DNA of 18,524 bases, taken from the NCBI GenBank assembly GCA_944331815.1, contig CALVIQ010000049.1:1-18524 (forward strand), given 5' to 3'. A program made the position numbers and the translations under genes. The notes under the pieces are model-generated. The model was not told where the DNA came from, did no database searches, and saw only the letters and a program-made list of their open reading frames with translations. Position 1 is the first letter of the stretch, and each line of letters begins with the position of its first letter. Positions 6,858-13,221 of the stretch are shown one piece after another. Source of the stretch: an uncultured Bacilli bacterium. GTDB taxonomy: Bacteria; Bacillota_I; Bacilli_A; RF39; UBA660.

Positions 6858-8234
6858 TTAACTACATTTTTGTTTAATATAATCTAAAATAATATCTTTT
6901 TCAATAAAAGGTACTTTTTCATGTTTTTCATTTATTAATACTTCTTCATGACCATGACCTAATATTAATAATGAATCGTTATCTTCTAATAAATCAATAC
7001 CTCGATAAATAGCTTTTTTTCTATCTAAAATAATTTCATAATTTTTATTTTTTAATCCTTCTAACATATCTTTAATTACGTTCATCGGATCTTCTTTAAA
7101 AATATGATCATTAGTTACAATTGCATATTTAGCCAAATCTGTAGCAGCTTGCATCATACCTTTTCTTCTTCCAATATCTCTATTACCACGACAACAAAAT
7201 ACAACATAAGTATTTCCTTTAGTAACTCGTTTTATTGTACTTACAACTTTTTCTAATCCATCAGGAGTATGAGCATAATCAATATAAATATTATTAGTTT
7301 TATATTTAATTCTTTCAATTCTTCCCTTTGGTGGATCTAATTTTGAAACAATTTCAACTATTTTTTTTGAATCTATTTTCATATCTTCTAAAATAATAAT
7401 AATTGGCAATAAATTTAAAACATTATATTCACCTAATAATTTAGTATAAATATTTGTTGTTTTTTCATTATGTTTATATGTAAAATTACTTCCTTCAATA
7501 TTCATTTTAAAATTAGTTATTTGATAATCACTTTTATTAAAACCGAAAGTAATATTATTATTGTCTAATATGAAATAATGACTATTTTCATCATCAATAT
7601 TAACAATAGCTTTACCAGTTTTTTTTACTCTTTTAAACATTAATTGTTTAGCTAAAGCATAATTTTCAAAAGATTTATGAATATCTAGATGATCTCTAGT
7701 TAAATTAGAAAATACAGCATAATCATATTCTATTCCTTCTAATCTTCTATCAGATAATCCTTGACTACTTGCTTCTAAAGCTACTACTTTATGTCCTTCA
7801 TTATAAGCATTAATAATTAATTCATAAGTATCACATATATCTGGAGATGTATTAGCTAAATAACACTTTTTACCTTTTTTGGTGAAATAACCAATTGTAC
7901 CAATTGAAGCAGTAGGAATTCCTAATAAATTAAGTGCTTGATAAATCAAGCTAACTGAAGTTGATTTTCCATTAGTACCAGTGAAACCAATAATAGTTAT
8001 TTCATCTAAATATTTCTTATAATTTTTTATTAAATAATCTTCCAAATATTTTCTGGTATCATCAACAATAATTGTTTCAACTGAATAACTTCCATGAGTA
8101 GCAACTATTTTACTAGCACCATTTTCAATTGCTTTTAAAATATAATCATGTCCATCACCTTCAGCTGTTTTTAAAGCAACAAAAATATCTCCCTTTTTTA
8201 TTTTTCTTGAATCAGTTTTTATGTTAAAGTTCAT
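6858..8234 (-). CDS. MurE-type Mur ligase paralogue with divergent specificity motif
   Basis: A second Mur ligase clearly related to MurE, in tandem with it. It has the P-loop TGTNGKSTS, NLTRDHLDIH, AKQLMF with the lysine usually carbamylated, YAHTPDGLEKV and GNRDIGRRKG. Where MurE proteins carry DNPR (diaminopimelate) or DNPA-like motifs (lysine), this one reads DHIFKEDP (residues 376-379 for DHIF, bases 7098-7109), and GKGHEDY is replaced by GHGHEEV. The ATP and nucleotide features look intact, so it is probably active with a different amino acid or acceptor. The ATG at 8234 is preferred because AGAGGTGAT lies at ideal spacing; a GTG nine bases upstream is part of that site. The murF TGA stop is inside it, implying coupled translation. 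Confidence 0.8.
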   Translation of the reverse strand: MNFNIKTDSRKIKKGDIFVALKTAEGDGHDYILKAIENGASKIVATHGSYSVETIIVDDTRKYLEDYLIKNYKKYLDEITIIGFTGTNGKSTSVSLIYQALNLLGIPTASIGTIGYFTKKGKKCYLANTSPDICDTYELIINAYNEGHKVVALEASSQGLSDRRLEGIEYDYAVFSNLTRDHLDIHKSFENYALAKQLMFKRVKKTGKAIVNIDDENSHYFILDNNNITFGFNKSDYQITNFKMNIEGSNFTYKHNEKTTNIYTKLLGEYNVLNLLPIIIILEDMKIDSKKIVEIVSKLDPPKGRIERIKYKTNNIYIDYAHTPDGLEKVVSTIKRVTKGNTYVVFCCRGNRDIGRRKGMMQAATDLAKYAIVTNDHIFKEDPMNVIKDMLEGLKNKNYEIILDRKKAIYRGIDLLEDNDSLLILGHGHEEVLINEKHEKVPFIEKDIILDYIKQKCS

Positions 8235-8239
8235 ATAAA

Positions 8240-9829
8240 TCACCTCTCGTTAAAAATATCTGGCAAATCATTTTCTAATAATATATATACTTCTCCTTTA
8301 AAATATGTTTGTGCAATTGCTATAGCATCTTTAACATCATTTACTACTTTTAATTTATCTATATCATATTTTTTAGATAATAATCCTTCTTTAATTGGAA
8401 TAGTCTGTTTTTCCCCGACTAAAATAGTTAAATCTGCAACATCAGCAATATAAGTTCCAAAATTATAATTATATTCATATTGTTTATCAGCTAATTCAAT
8501 CATTCCAGGTGTTATAACAATTTTTTTCCCTGGCATTAAATTTAATACATCCAAAGCCATTTTAGAACCAACTGGATTTGAATTATAAGCATCATCAATA
8601 TAATTGATATCACCATATTTTTTTAATTGTAACCTGTGTTCAACTGGTACTATTTTTAATACTCCTCTTTTCATTTGTTCAATACTAACACCTAACTCTT
8701 TAGCCAAAGTAATACCAGCCAAAATATTATATATATTAGCAGTACCTAATATTTTAGTATTAAAAGGATATTTTTTATTTTCAATTGTTACATTAAAACT
8801 CATACCATTACTAGAATATTTTATATCACTTGCAACAACATCAGCATTTTTATTTTCAATACCATACCAACATATTTTACAATTATTCTTTATATTATAA
8901 TTAACTTGCATTTTATCATCTTTATTTAAAATAGCTATACCATCACTCGGTAAAGATTCAATTAAATCAAATTTTTCTTTAGCAATATTTTCTATTGTCT
9001 TAAATGAATCTAAATGAGCAGTTCCTATTGTTGTTAATATACCATATTTAGGTTTAACAATACTTGCTTCTGTTTTAATATCATTTTTCTTTAGTGTTCC
9101 CATTTCTGCTATAAAATAATCATTATATTTATCAATGTATTGATTAATTGTTCTTATTAGCCCATAACTTGTATTGTAATTTAAAGGTGTTTTAAAAACA
9201 ATATATTTTTCATTTAAAATATCATATAAAAAATTTTTTGTACTTGTTTTACCATAGCTACCAGTAATACCAATAACTTCCATATTAGATAATGATTTTA
9301 ATTTTTTATTTGCTTTTCTTTTAAAACTTAAATAAACATATTTTTCAACTGGTATATTTATTATATTAGCAAAATAAACAACAAAATAATTAAAATATAT
9401 TATTAAATACAAACTTAAAAGATAATAAATAATATATTTTTCATTATAATTAACAAACATAATTAAAAAAACTATTAAATATAGGATAAATATAGTTGTC
9501 CATAATCTTTTTATTCTTACTGTATTAACAAGTGGTTTTTTTACTTGTTCTTTTTTTAAATAATTTCTAAAACTTATTATCAAATAAATATTAAATAATA
9601 TACTTATTATTAAAATAATATTTATATCAACAAAATAACTTAATAAAAATATTAAAATAAATAAAAATATTGGTCTTACAAAAACAATTCTTTTATTTTT
9701 AGAAATCCACTTTAAATATCTATTATCTTCATTATACCTATTTTGTTGTAAATTATGTAATATTTTTTTTATATCAATAATATTATAAATCATTAAAATT
9801 AAAATATTAACTAAAAATAAAGTTTTCAT
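8240..9829 (-). CDS. murF: Membrane-anchored MurF-type Mur ligase
   Basis: MurF joins D-Ala-D-Ala to the UDP-MurNAc-tripeptide. Residues from about 180 onward are a Mur ligase of MurF type: P-loop ITGSYGKTSTKN (about 188-199), NYNTSYGL, GTAHLDSF, EHRLQ, DDAYNSNPVGSKMAL and PGMIELAD. The usual soluble N-terminal UDP-binding domain is missing. In its place residues 1-175 contain about five hydrophobic helices (roughly 3-20, 48-67, 69-90, 110-130 and 133-160), making the ligase an integral membrane protein of 529 residues against the usual 450 or so. No soluble murF is seen in the window, so this may be the sole MurF or a variant with another substrate. The ATG at 9829 follows AAGGAG; the gene starts 12 bases after the HAD gene and is coupled to the next ligase. 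Confidence 0.85.
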   Translation of the reverse strand: MKTLFLVNILILMIYNIIDIKKILHNLQQNRYNEDNRYLKWISKNKRIVFVRPIFLFILIFLLSYFVDINIILIISILFNIYLIISFRNYLKKEQVKKPLVNTVRIKRLWTTIFILYLIVFLIMFVNYNEKYIIYYLLSLYLIIYFNYFVVYFANIINIPVEKYVYLSFKRKANKKLKSLSNMEVIGITGSYGKTSTKNFLYDILNEKYIVFKTPLNYNTSYGLIRTINQYIDKYNDYFIAEMGTLKKNDIKTEASIVKPKYGILTTIGTAHLDSFKTIENIAKEKFDLIESLPSDGIAILNKDDKMQVNYNIKNNCKICWYGIENKNADVVASDIKYSSNGMSFNVTIENKKYPFNTKILGTANIYNILAGITLAKELGVSIEQMKRGVLKIVPVEHRLQLKKYGDINYIDDAYNSNPVGSKMALDVLNLMPGKKIVITPGMIELADKQYEYNYNFGTYIADVADLTILVGEKQTIPIKEGLLSKKYDIDKLKVVNDVKDAIAIAQTYFKGEVYILLENDLPDIFNER

Positions 9830-9841
9830 TATAATCTCCTT

Positions 9842-10339
9842 TTAAAACATATCTATTATTTTATCCAATTTATCAATGACTGGAAATCCTTTATCTTTAG
9901 TTAAATCACGAGAAAATTGAATACCAATTCCGCCTTCAGATTCCCATTCTTTTAAATTACCTGAATAATCATCAATTAAAATAGCATCTTTGCTTAAACA
10001 TATTTTTGTTTTTGATATTTCTCTTGGTACAGGTATTATTGTTACATCTTTAAAATATTTTCTTATATGATTTATTTTAGCAACCGCTTCATCTAATGAA
10101 TTTACATGCGTTAATATTGCAACATTAAATTTATTAGAATTAAATATTTTTTTCAAACAATTAAATCCATCATTAATAATTGGAGTTAAAGTTAACAATT
10201 GTTTCCAATTTAAATTAGAAAAAAATTCTTTCATTTTTTCTGGATCTTTTCGATCCACTTCTAACCTATCTAACATATCATAAGTGACACCAATTGTATC
10301 CATTATTACTCCATCAAAATCTATATACAAATTTTTCAT
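9842..10339 (-). CDS. HAD-superfamily hydrolase, 5'-nucleotidase-like
   Basis: A 165-residue HAD phosphatase. Motif I is DFDGVIMDT (residues 7-15, with the nucleophile and acid-base aspartates at 7 and 9), motif II is ILTH with its threonine, the motif III lysine lies in SKTKIC and motif IV is LIDDYSGN. The small cap and the DDYSGNLKEWES ending resemble deoxyribonucleotide 5'-nucleotidases (NT5C type), but the substrate cannot be read from sequence. It is the first gene of the murF-murE-murE-mraY unit, separated from murF by only 12 bases, so it may act on a nucleotide or phosphorylated metabolite linked to cell-wall precursor supply. The ATG at 10339 follows AAAGGTGAT. Confidence 0.75.
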   Translation of the reverse strand: MKNLYIDFDGVIMDTIGVTYDMLDRLEVDRKDPEKMKEFFSNLNWKQLLTLTPIINDGFNCLKKIFNSNKFNVAILTHVNSLDEAVAKINHIRKYFKDVTIIPVPREISKTKICLSKDAILIDDYSGNLKEWESEGGIGIQFSRDLTKDKGFPVIDKLDKIIDMF

Positions 10340-10355
10340 AACATCACCTTTAAAT

Positions 10356-10364
10356 ATTATATCA
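10356..10364 (-). promoter_or_regulatory. Extended -10 promoter of the HAD-murF-murE-mraY operon
   Basis: The minus strand reads TGATATAAT; the TGA is the stop codon of the upstream CPBP gene and also the extended -10 element. The start point would be near 10349, a leader of about 10 bases. No good -35 box is seen. Confidence 0.6.
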
Positions 10365-11075
10365 TATCTTAAGTATATTGGTATATTTCTTTATCACTAT
10401 TAATAAAATTAAACAAATCAAAAATATACTATAATTTATTATAAAATTATTTTGAATTAATAATGGCATAAATAATGTTGTAGTTATATTACTGGCCATA
10501 TGTAATACAATTGGAGCTTTAATATTTTTATATTTTTCATAAACAAATATCAATATAAATCCTATAGCTAAAGCATATAAAATTTGTATTATATTAAAAT
10601 GAATAACAGCAAAAAAGATAGTAGTCATTAATATTGCTTTCATAATTTTATATTTATTTTTTAATTCATTATAAATAATCCCCCTAAACATTAATTCCTC
10701 AATAATTGGTCCAATTAAACCAGTAGAAATTAAAGTAATTATTAAATTATTATTATTATCAAATAATGAAGTTTTTAATAAAAAATTAAAATAATAAGCA
10801 AATACATTATAAACTAAACTTAAAATAATACCTAGTATAATTAAATAAAAATAATTTATTTTAATATAATCACTTTTTTTATATTTTTTATAATCATTTA
10901 TTAACAATGGTATAAATATAATAGCAATAATTAAAGTTATATATATTTGTTTTGTTTTTAAATATTCATTAAATAAACTAGCATCATTTCCATTTGTAAT
11001 AAAATTATAAGATAAAATAAAAATTAATATAAATTGAAATAAAAAATATATTAATGGCCACTTTATAATTTTCAT
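10362..11075 (-). CDS. CPBP family intramembrane metalloprotease
   Basis: A 237-residue membrane protein with about seven or eight helices and the three conserved motifs of the CPBP (CaaX protease / Abi) family: EELMFR (126-131), FFAVIH (154-159) and HMASN (192-196). These form the intramembrane active site. Bacterial members take part in prenyl-protein-like processing, peptide maturation or bacteriocin self-protection, but no partner gene is present, so the role is unknown. The start chosen is ATG at 11075, which has GGTGA five bases upstream; an ATG four codons earlier and a TTG further up lack one. It has its own promoter and no visible terminator before the HAD gene, so some transcription may continue into the Mur operon. 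Confidence 0.88.
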   Translation of the reverse strand: MKIIKWPLIYFLFQFILIFILSYNFITNGNDASLFNEYLKTKQIYITLIIAIIFIPLLINDYKKYKKSDYIKINYFYLIILGIILSLVYNVFAYYFNFLLKTSLFDNNNNLIITLISTGLIGPIIEELMFRGIIYNELKNKYKIMKAILMTTIFFAVIHFNIIQILYALAIGFILIFVYEKYKNIKAPIVLHMASNITTTLFMPLLIQNNFIINYSIFLICLILLIVIKKYTNILKI

Positions 11076-11091
11076 ATTATTCACCATACTA

Positions 11092-11120
11092 ATTATATAA
11101 TAAATACTACAATAAAACAA
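11092..11120 (-). promoter_or_regulatory. Promoter of the CPBP protease gene
   Basis: TTGTTT (11120-11115), a 17-base spacer and TATAAT (11097-11092). The -35 box overlaps the terminator palindrome of the upstream operon. Start predicted near 11085, about 10 bases before the ATG at 11075. Confidence 0.5.
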
Positions 11121-11137
11121 GTCAAATTTGACTTGTT
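11111..11137 (-). terminator. Terminator of the infC-rpmI-rplT operon
   Basis: A perfect 22-base palindrome (11116-11137; half site AACAAGTCAAA) a few bases after the acetyltransferase stop codon, followed on the minus strand by TTATT. A palindrome without a spacer would fold with a small central loop. The other strand has no T run. Confidence 0.65.
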
Positions 11138-11142
11138 AAAAA

Positions 11143-11460
11143 TCATTTTGTATGATGATACATATTATATTCACCATCTTTACCAATCAAAACATATCCA
11201 GACTTTAAAGCCACTTTAGTTGATGCAATATTATTTTTATGTATTTCCAAAATCGACTTACCATATTCTTCAGCTATTTCTTTTGTAGCTAACTTCAATG
11301 CTTCTGTAGCATATCCATGACCTCTAAATTCAGGTTTTATTTCATACGCTATATGTTCTAAAACAGTAAATAAAATACCTATTTTTTGATTATTTAAAAT
11401 GATATCAAAAAATTTTTCACCATCACTACTTTTATCTTTTTTTTCAATTATTGTTATCAT
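11143..11460 (-). CDS. Small GNAT-family N-acetyltransferase
   Basis: A 105-residue acetyltransferase with the acetyl-CoA pyrophosphate-binding loop RGHGYATEAL (about 45-54) and the downstream HKNNIASTKVALKSGY segment typical of the RimJ/RimL-like branch of GNAT enzymes. It is shorter than most family members (around 140-180 residues), mainly at the N-terminus, and may be a compact form. Its ATG overlaps the rplT stop codon by one base (TAATG), so it is translated with the ribosomal protein genes. The position suggests a ribosomal protein as substrate, as for RimI, RimJ and RimL, but that is inference; a small-molecule substrate is equally possible. Confidence 0.75.
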   Translation of the reverse strand: MITIIEKKDKSSDGEKFFDIILNNQKIGILFTVLEHIAYEIKPEFRGHGYATEALKLATKEIAEEYGKSILEIHKNNIASTKVALKSGYVLIGKDGEYNMYHHTK

Positions 11461-11969
11461 TATTTTAAAACTTCTAATAATTCAGCTTTTTTCATAGTTG
11501 AATATCCTTCAACATTTTTTTCTTTAGCTAATTCTCTTAATTCAGCAACTGATTTACTAGTTAAATCTGATTTAACTTCTTTAATTTCTTTTTTTGTTGT
11601 TTTAGTTACTTTACCTTCCAAAGCATCTTTAGCAACTTTAACTAATTCTGTAAATGCAGTTGGATTATCTATAGCTATTTCACTTAACATTTTACGATTA
11701 ATATCAATTTCTGCTTTAGTTAAACCATTAATGAATTTAGAATAACTTATATCATTTTGTCTACAAGCAGCATTAATTCTTGTAATCCATAATTTACGAA
11801 AATCTCTTTTCTTTTGTTTTCTATCACGGTAAGCATATTTACCAGAATGCATTACTTGTTCATTAGCAGTACGATATAATCTATGTTTACTACCAAAGTA
11901 ACCTTTTGCTTGTTTCATTACTTTTTTATGTCTTGCACGACTAATAGTTCCACCCTTAACTCTTGCCAT
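11460..11969 (-). CDS. rplT: Ribosomal protein L20 with C-terminal Rho-N-like domain
   Basis: Residues 1-118 are a standard bL20: [33 protein letters not shown], then [17 protein letters not shown] and [20 protein letters not shown]20 binds 23S rRNA early in large-subunit assembly and in Bacillus represses its own operon through the leader RNA. Normal L20 ends around residue 118; this protein continues to 169 with a lysine/threonine linker followed by a small domain ([17 protein letters not shown]...[10 protein letters not shown], about 138-169) that matches the Rho termination factor N-terminal (Rho_N, SAP-like) helical domain. The reading frame is continuous and no ribosome binding site or start separates the two parts. 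The ATG follows AAGGAGG. Confidence 0.93.
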   Translation of the reverse strand: MARVKGGTISRARHKKVMKQAKGYFGSKHRLYRTANEQVMHSGKYAYRDRKQKKRDFRKLWITRINAACRQNDISYSKFINGLTKAEIDINRKMLSEIAIDNPTAFTELVKVAKDALEGKVTKTTKKEIKEVKSDLTSKSVAELRELAKEKNVEGYSTMKKAELLEVLK

Positions 11970-11979
11970 AAAATCCTCC

Positions 11980-12168
11980 TTATATTAAATCCTTAATTCT
12001 TTTGTAATCACTTTTACTTAAAGTAGATGCTGTTCTACCTACTCTATTACTTGCAGCATTTTTCTTTCCTGTATTATGTCTTGTACCAGGATGACCAATT
12101 TTAACAGTTCCGCCTGGTCTTACTTTACATACTTTACTAGTACCTTTATGTGTTTTCATTTTTGGCAT
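11980..12168 (-). CDS. rpmI: Ribosomal protein L35
   Basis: A 62-residue basic protein beginning [20 protein letters not shown] and containing the [12 protein letters not shown] stretch and a C-terminal [12 protein letters not shown] helix, all standard for bL35 of the large ribosomal subunit. The length is close to the usual 64-66 residues. The ATG at 12168 is preceded by GGAGGAA. It lies 12 bases after infC and 10 bases before rplT, the normal infC-rpmI-rplT order. Confidence 0.97.
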   Translation of the reverse strand: MPKMKTHKGTSKVCKVRPGGTVKIGHPGTRHNTGKKNAASNRVGRTASTLSKSDYKRIKDLI

Positions 12169-12180
12169 ATAAAATTCCTC

Positions 12181-12714
12181 CTATTTTTCTTTCTTTGGCC
12201 CTAATATCATAGACATGATACGACCTTCAATTTTAGGTTGTTGTTCAATAATCGCTACACTTTCTTGTGCAGTAGCAAAGCGCATTAAAACATCTTTTCC
12301 TAATTCAGGATGAGCCATTTCTCTTCCTTTAAATCTTATCGTAGCTTTAACCTTATGTCCTTTTTCTAAATACTTAGCACTATTTTTAACACGTGTATTA
12401 AAATCATGAACATCAATAGTTACTGATAAACGATATTCTTTCATTTCTAAGTTTGCTTCTCTTTGTTTTTTTAAATTTTCTTTAGTTCTTTTTTTATTTT
12501 CATATTTAAATTTATTATAATCCATTATCTTACATACCGGTGGGTTACCATTTGGATTAATTAAAACTAAATCAAATCCTGCATAATTAGCTAAAGTTAA
12601 AGCATCTTTAATATTTTTAGTTCCTAACTGTTCTCCTTTAGGACCGATTACCATAACCTCTTTAGCTCTAATTTGTTCATTAATTAATGAATCTTTTGAT
12701 TTATTTGCGATAAT
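12181..12714 (-). CDS. infC: Translation initiation factor IF-3
   Basis: IF-3 binds the small ribosomal subunit, keeps the subunits apart and checks start-codon pairing. The protein shows the N-domain INEQIRAKEVMVIGPKGEQLG, the linker NPPVCKIMDYNKFKYE and the C-domain EYRLSVTIDVHDFNTRVKNSAKYLEKGHKVK. No ATG fits the expected start. GGAGGTG at 12724-12718 is followed by an in-frame ATT at 12714-12712, five bases past GGAGG, giving 177 residues. ATT is the well-known start codon of infC in other bacteria, where it allows IF-3 to limit its own synthesis. An ATC next to it and a GTG inside the ribosome binding site are alternatives. The operon is controlled by the leader upstream. Confidence 0.95.
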   Translation of the reverse strand: MIANKSKDSLINEQIRAKEVMVIGPKGEQLGTKNIKDALTLANYAGFDLVLINPNGNPPVCKIMDYNKFKYENKKRTKENLKKQREANLEMKEYRLSVTIDVHDFNTRVKNSAKYLEKGHKVKATIRFKGREMAHPELGKDVLMRFATAQESVAIIEQQPKIEGRIMSMILGPKKEK

Positions 12715-12730
12715 TGACACCTCCAACAAT

Positions 12731-12839
12731 AAAAAAGTAGACACAAATAGTATCCACCCTATATAAACGCAAATCTTGGCTTATAACCCATAGCTAATGT
12801 GCTATCAGGTGGAGAATACTCGCTTTCCTTCTTCATTTC
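12731..12839 (-). ncRNA. L20-type leader (attenuator) of infC-rpmI-rplT
   Basis: The 120-base leader contains two competing folds. GTATTCTCCACC (12819-12808) can pair over a long distance with GGGTGGATAC (12759-12750). Alternatively GTGGATAC (12757-12750) pairs with GTGTCTAC (12744-12737) around a TATTT loop, followed by six T residues (12736-12731): an intrinsic terminator. A small ATAGC/GCTAT hairpin (12790-12805) lies between. This is the arrangement of the Bacillus L20 leader, in which L20 binding favours the terminator and switches the operon off. Confidence 0.8.
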
Positions 12840-12845
12840 ATAACA

Positions 12846-12873
12846 ATTATACCATTAATTATATGTTTGTCAA
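12846..12873 (-). promoter_or_regulatory. Promoter of infC-rpmI-rplT
   Basis: Perfect TTGACA (12873-12868), a 16-base spacer and perfect TATAAT (12851-12846) with an extended -10 TGG. It is the best promoter in the window. It begins seven bases after the yqxA-like stop codon, so upstream transcription could also run into the leader. Start near 12839. Confidence 0.85.
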
Positions 12874-12879
12874 GAGTTT

Positions 12880-13221
12880 TTATGAACTTTCTGTAACAAA
12901 TTTACTAATATATCCAAAAAATTTATTAACTCCACTCTCAATCGTATTAGCTATAGAATTAGAAATATTTAATCCTAATTGAGAAAATTTTGTTTGATAA
13001 TTTTTATTTGTTTTTTCCAAATAATTTTCTAAATCAACGTTTTTACCATTTTTAACATCTTCTTCAAATTGTTTAATTTGTTCAGCAGTTAAAGTTACCT
13101 GTTCTCTTTTTTTATATTCATAATAACCATACTTATTACTAACAAACATTGTCAAAAAAATAGCAAACAAAATAACAAATGTTAATCTAAATATCTTAGT
13201 TCTCAATTTAACTTGTTTCAT
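12880..13221 (-). CDS. YqxA-like (DUF3679) protein next to spoIIP
   Basis: A 113-residue protein with a basic N-terminus, one membrane helix (about 12-28) and a charged middle (AEQIKQFEEDVKNGKNVDLENYLE), then an amphipathic C-terminus (LGLNISNSIANTIESGVNKFFGYISKF). In Bacillus subtilis spoIIP is followed by yqxA, a small DUF3679 protein of the same size with a similar amphipathic end; its function is unknown. The gene overlaps the spoIIP stop by four bases (ATGA), so the two are translated together and may act together in the engulfing membrane. The identity is based on position, size and pattern rather than strong sequence identity. Confidence 0.6.
   Translation of the reverse strand: MKQVKLRTKIFRLTFVILFAIFLTMFVSNKYGYYEYKKREQVTLTAEQIKQFEEDVKNGKNVDLENYLEKTNKNYQTKFSQLGLNISNSIANTIESGVNKFFGYISKFVTESS

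Noticed and set aside
8604..8900. Plus-strand open frame opposite murF
   Set aside because: Antisense shadow of conserved MurF motifs.
10362..11120. TTG start for the CPBP protease at 11120
   Set aside because: The extra N-terminal codons overlap the promoter and terminator palindrome; the ATG at 11075 has a ribosome binding site at correct spacing.
12181..12744. GTG start for infC at 12744
   Set aside because: It lies in the terminator hairpin of the leader and upstream of the clear GGAGGTG ribosome binding site.
12797..12982. Plus-strand open frame across the infC leader and the yqxA-like gene end
   Set aside because: The region is explained by the L20 leader, its promoter and the yqxA-like gene on the other strand.
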